Assembly: GCA_900315285.1 (NCBI GenBank)
Contig: OMYO01000001.1
Coordinates: 1 to 64,000, forward strand
Length of the DNA: 64,000 nt
Origin: an uncultured Eubacteriales bacterium
GTDB lineage: Bacteria > Bacillota > Clostridia > Oscillospirales > Acutalibacteraceae
Reading direction: 5' to 3'
The position numbers and the translations under genes were made by a program. Positions 61,681 to 64,000 of this stretch are shown piece by piece. A model generated the notes under the pieces. That model made no database searches, was not told where the DNA came from, and saw nothing but the letters and a program-made list of their open reading frames with translations. Position 1 is the stretch's first letter; each line of letters opens with the position of its first letter.

Positions 61681-62391
61681 TCACCCGTACATGAGGGAGA
61701 CCGGGTCGTAGATGGCCACCACCCCGCCGAAGGGAAGGTTGGAGATCCACCAGAAGAACCGGGCTACAAACTGTGAGAGCCAGGAAATAGGATAGCTCAG
61801 TGCGCCCACAATGAAGAGTACAAATATGATGATGGAGAGCACACCGCTGTGGGTGCGGATCCAGTGATTGGCGTTTTCCGGGAGAACCGCCTCCAGGAGT
61901 GCAAAGCCGTCAAACATGGGAATGGGGAGAAGATTTACGACTCCGAGGAAAATACTGATGATTCCGGCATAGGCGAAGACGTAGTAGAGAATCATCTGAA
62001 GATTGGTCCCATAGATGGACGAAATATGGGTAAAGCAGGCTGAGAGGAAAAAGGACAGCCAGCCCATTAGCAGGTTGGACATGGGCCCCGCAAGAGAGAC
62101 AAGCACATTGTCCCATTTCGGGTGCTTAAAATTATTGGGGTTGACCGGGGTCGGTTTGCCCCAGCCAAAGCCGGTGAGAACGATCAGGATGGCGCCGAGG
62201 ACGTCGATATGCGCAAGGGGGTTCAGCGTCAGACCGCCGGCAAGCTTCGGGGTATTGTCCCCGCATTTGTAGGCGGCGATGGCGTGGGCCCACTCATGGA
62301 TGGGCAGTGCCACAAACACCAGAAACAAATCGGCAATAATGACAGAGATTATGGCCAGACTGCTCCCGGAACGGAGCGCATTGATCAGCAT
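61681..62391 (-). CDS. site-2 protease family (M50) membrane metalloprotease
   Basis: A 236-residue membrane protein with HEWAH (about 33-37) and the second zinc aspartate in NLLPIPMFDGFALLE, the classical S2P layout of the YwhC/Rip-like group without PDZ domain. It cleaves membrane substrates, unknown here. ATG 62391 is used (family-consistent); TTG 62421 is in frame but has no SD. It lies beside scpAB, as often in Clostridia. Confidence 0.9.
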   Translation of the reverse strand: MLINALRSGSSLAIISVIIADLFLVFVALPIHEWAHAIAAYKCGDNTPKLAGGLTLNPLAHIDVLGAILIVLTGFGWGKPTPVNPNNFKHPKWDNVLVSLAGPMSNLLMGWLSFFLSACFTHISSIYGTNLQMILYYVFAYAGIISIFLGVVNLLPIPMFDGFALLEAVLPENANHWIRTHSGVLSIIIFVLFIVGALSYPISWLSQFVARFFWWISNLPFGGVVAIYDPVSLMYG

Positions 62392-62440
62392 AAAAAATGA
62401 AACACCAGCTTTATCAGACAAAATAGTTCAATATAGTAAA

Positions 62441-62469
62441 AGAATACTAAAATTTATGAAAAACGTCAA
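62441..62469 (-). promoter_or_regulatory. promoter of the M50-scpAB-gerW unit
   Basis: TTGACG (complement of 62464-62469), 17 bp, TATTCT (complement of 62441-62446), in a short A/T-rich gap after prmC. Confidence 0.5.
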
Positions 62470-62479
62470 TAAACTGCGC

Positions 62480-63334
62480 TCACCGGATGGCGGTCACGCC
62501 GCGCGGGAGGCCGGCATAATCCACATAGCTGCGCGCCGTCTGAACTCTGCCCTGCAGTGAGCACAGGATTTTCTGCGTCTGATTCTCCGCACACTCCAGT
62601 GCAAGCATTCCGCCGGTCGGCAGAAGTTCCAGCCAAGAGTCTGTGATGGCACGGTAGAAGACCAGTCCATCGCCCCCGCCGTTCAGCGCCATGACCGGCT
62701 CAAAATGGACCTCTTCCTGAAGCCCCGGGAGTTCTCCCTCCGAAATGTAGGGAGGATTGGAGACAATGACGTTGGGGCGATATCCCGCTGGGAGCTGGGC
62801 TGGGCCGTCGAACAGGTCGCCGGGCACCGGAGTATACCGGTCTGCCACGCCGAGTGCCTCCGCATTTTTGGACAAATATGGGAAGGCCTTGTCAGACTTT
62901 TCCAAGGCAGTCACATGGCTGTTCGGAAAGTTGACCGCCACGGAGAGGCCAATACAGCCGGATCCCGCACACAGGTCCAGCACCTCGGGATGCTTTTCCC
63001 CACATGTCTCAAGATACTCGAGCACAGCGGTCACCAGTAGCTCCGTCTCCGGACGGGGAATGAGCACACCGGGGCCCACATGGAAGGTCAGGCCGTAGAA
63101 GTCCCATTCGCCGAGGAGGTATTGGAGCGGATAATGGGTACATCGCCGGGCGATGCAATCCTGGTATGCCGCTACAACCTCTTCCGGGGCTTGAACATCC
63201 GGGCCCATCAGAAGCGCAGTCCGCGAAAGCCCGGAAATTCCAAGCAGGAGTTCCCGGGCATCAAAGTCAGAATCTTCAATTTTTGCGTTTTCCAGCTCGG
63301 CGCGGCCGAACTGCAGCAGTTCACCGTATGTCAT
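62480..63334 (-). CDS. prmC: release factor glutamine methyltransferase
   Basis: A 284-residue enzyme that methylates the GGQ glutamine of RF1 and RF2. The N-terminal helical domain is followed by a SAM fold: 'VLDLCAGSGCIGLSVA' and the NPPYIS substrate motif are clear. ATG 63334 overlaps the DUF1385 stop by one base. Confidence 0.95.
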   Translation of the reverse strand: MTYGELLQFGRAELENAKIEDSDFDARELLLGISGLSRTALLMGPDVQAPEEVVAAYQDCIARRCTHYPLQYLLGEWDFYGLTFHVGPGVLIPRPETELLVTAVLEYLETCGEKHPEVLDLCAGSGCIGLSVAVNFPNSHVTALEKSDKAFPYLSKNAEALGVADRYTPVPGDLFDGPAQLPAGYRPNVIVSNPPYISEGELPGLQEEVHFEPVMALNGGGDGLVFYRAITDSWLELLPTGGMLALECAENQTQKILCSLQGRVQTARSYVDYAGLPRGVTAIR

Positions 63335-64000
63335 CAGCGGATTGCGTCGTCCTCCGGATTGTCGGTCTTGACCGCATTGAAAGCGGCAATGGCGGTCTCC
63401 ATCATCTCATTGCCAGGCTCCACGGTGGTTATTCGCTGCATCCACATACCCGGGGCCACAAGAGCACGGGCAAACCAGTTGTCGTGTTTGCCGGCGTAGC
63501 GGATGATCTCATAGCCGAAGCCCATGACGAGCGGAATGAGGCAGAGTTTGATGAGGATCCACAGCCAGCGGGGATTCTGTACGCCAGGCCAGATGACCGC
63601 CACAATGGTGGCCAGAATAATGGCGATGAACAGCATGAGGAACATGAAGTTCGTTCCGCAGCGGGGATGGAAGCGGGAGCAGCTGCGGACATTGTCCACT
63701 GTGAGCTCCTTCCCCGCCTCGTAGCAGGCGATGGTCTTATGCTCCGCACCGTGATACATAAACACCCGGTGAATTTCACTGTTCTTGCTGGTGATCCACA
63801 TATAGAGAATCAGGATGATGATTCGGATGATTCCCTCAAACAGAGGGTGGAGATTGTGGTTGTCGAGGACGTGGTTCGTGACATGGAAGTCAAAGAGGTC
63901 CACAATCCAGGTCGGGAACCACATAAAGAGGACAAAGGCCAGGGCAAAGCCCAGAATCATGGATATGATGCTGATAACTGTCATCATCTTGGGACCGAAA
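63334..64000 (-). CDS. DUF1385 membrane protein (5' end outside the window)
   Basis: The open frame runs past the window end (F-G-P-K before the internal Met at 63987), so the N-terminal ~80-90 residues with the family's 'GGQAVIEGVMMRG'-like start are missing. Visible part: five to six membrane helices and the family motif 'YHGAEHKTIACYEAGKELT', then 'RFHPRCGTNFM', which contain conserved His and Cys residues. It is commonly found next to prmC and prfA in Bacillota. The biochemical function is unknown. Confidence 0.9.
   Translation of the reverse strand, partial: FGPKMMTVISIISMILGFALAFVLFMWFPTWIVDLFDFHVTNHVLDNHNLHPLFEGIIRIIILILYMWITSKNSEIHRVFMYHGAEHKTIACYEAGKELTVDNVRSCSRFHPRCGTNFMFLMLFIAIILATIVAVIWPGVQNPRWLWILIKLCLIPLVMGFGYEIIRYAGKHDNWFARALVAPGMWMQRITTVEPGNEMMETAIAAFNAVKTDNPEDDAIR

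Overview
The window looks like a chromosome segment of a moderately GC-rich Bacillota, most likely class Clostridia. The markers are RemA, GerW/YtfJ, GdpP, RNase J, a PrkC-type PASTA kinase, a YugP-type protease, the yicC-remA-gmk-rpoZ-priA-def-fmt-rsmB-rlmN-prpC-prkC-rsgA gene order, SD-rich starts (AGGAGG) and sigma-A-like promoters. Species cannot be fixed from the sequence alone. No phage, transposase, rRNA or CRISPR array was seen; the only tRNA is tRNA-Lys.

Layout. 1-2.6 kb (+): a DUF5662 gene, then a two-gene membrane/zinc-ribbon unit. 3.3-9.8 kb: LysR and a divergent EamA exporter, an ArsR/NAD(P)-binding pair, a membrane protein/NERD-like/CobB operon and an aminotransferase. 10-14 kb (+): a membrane-anchored PrsA-like foldase, an SCP2 protein with a histone-H1-like tail, and guaB. 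15-20.8 kb (-): panB-panC-panD-coaBC-coaX, the route from ketoisovalerate to 4'-phosphopantetheine except ketopantoate reduction, behind a structured leader with an internal terminator; then a phospholipase-C-family gene and a P-loop kinase. 20.8-28 kb (-): a family I.5-like lipase and oppBCDFA. 28-33 kb (-): tRNA-Lys, secG and a divergent parE/parC pair. 33-42.6 kb (-): rnjA-gdpP-rplI-dnaB-tilS-hpt-ftsH. 42.8 kb (+): rnhA. 43-58 kb (-): a hybrid-cluster-protein homologue that has lost its cluster ligands, then the signalling, translation and replication cluster from rsgA back to yicC. 58-64 kb (-): rluB, gerW, DUF2953, scpB, scpA, an M50 protease, prmC and a DUF1385 gene cut by the window end.

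The most unusual content is non-coding. The two long convergent intergenic regions (2.53-3.32 kb and 14.07-15.06 kb) are packed with inverted repeats. One is an 8-copy array of a 46-nt palindrome on a strict 74-75 bp period. Three neighbouring, less regular hairpin arrays have different arms. Three of the four arrays lie between the terminators of the converging genes, so neither neighbour should transcribe them. An 11-base word, GGGCGATTCAG, occurs six times, always intergenic, and its 9-base core occurs 11 times in the window. Four terminators of unrelated units share nearly the same stem.

Among proteins, the IMP dehydrogenase has the domain features and exact active-site numbering (C319, R418-Y419) of the Tritrichomonas foetus enzyme, which suggests gene transfer between this bacterial group and trichomonads.
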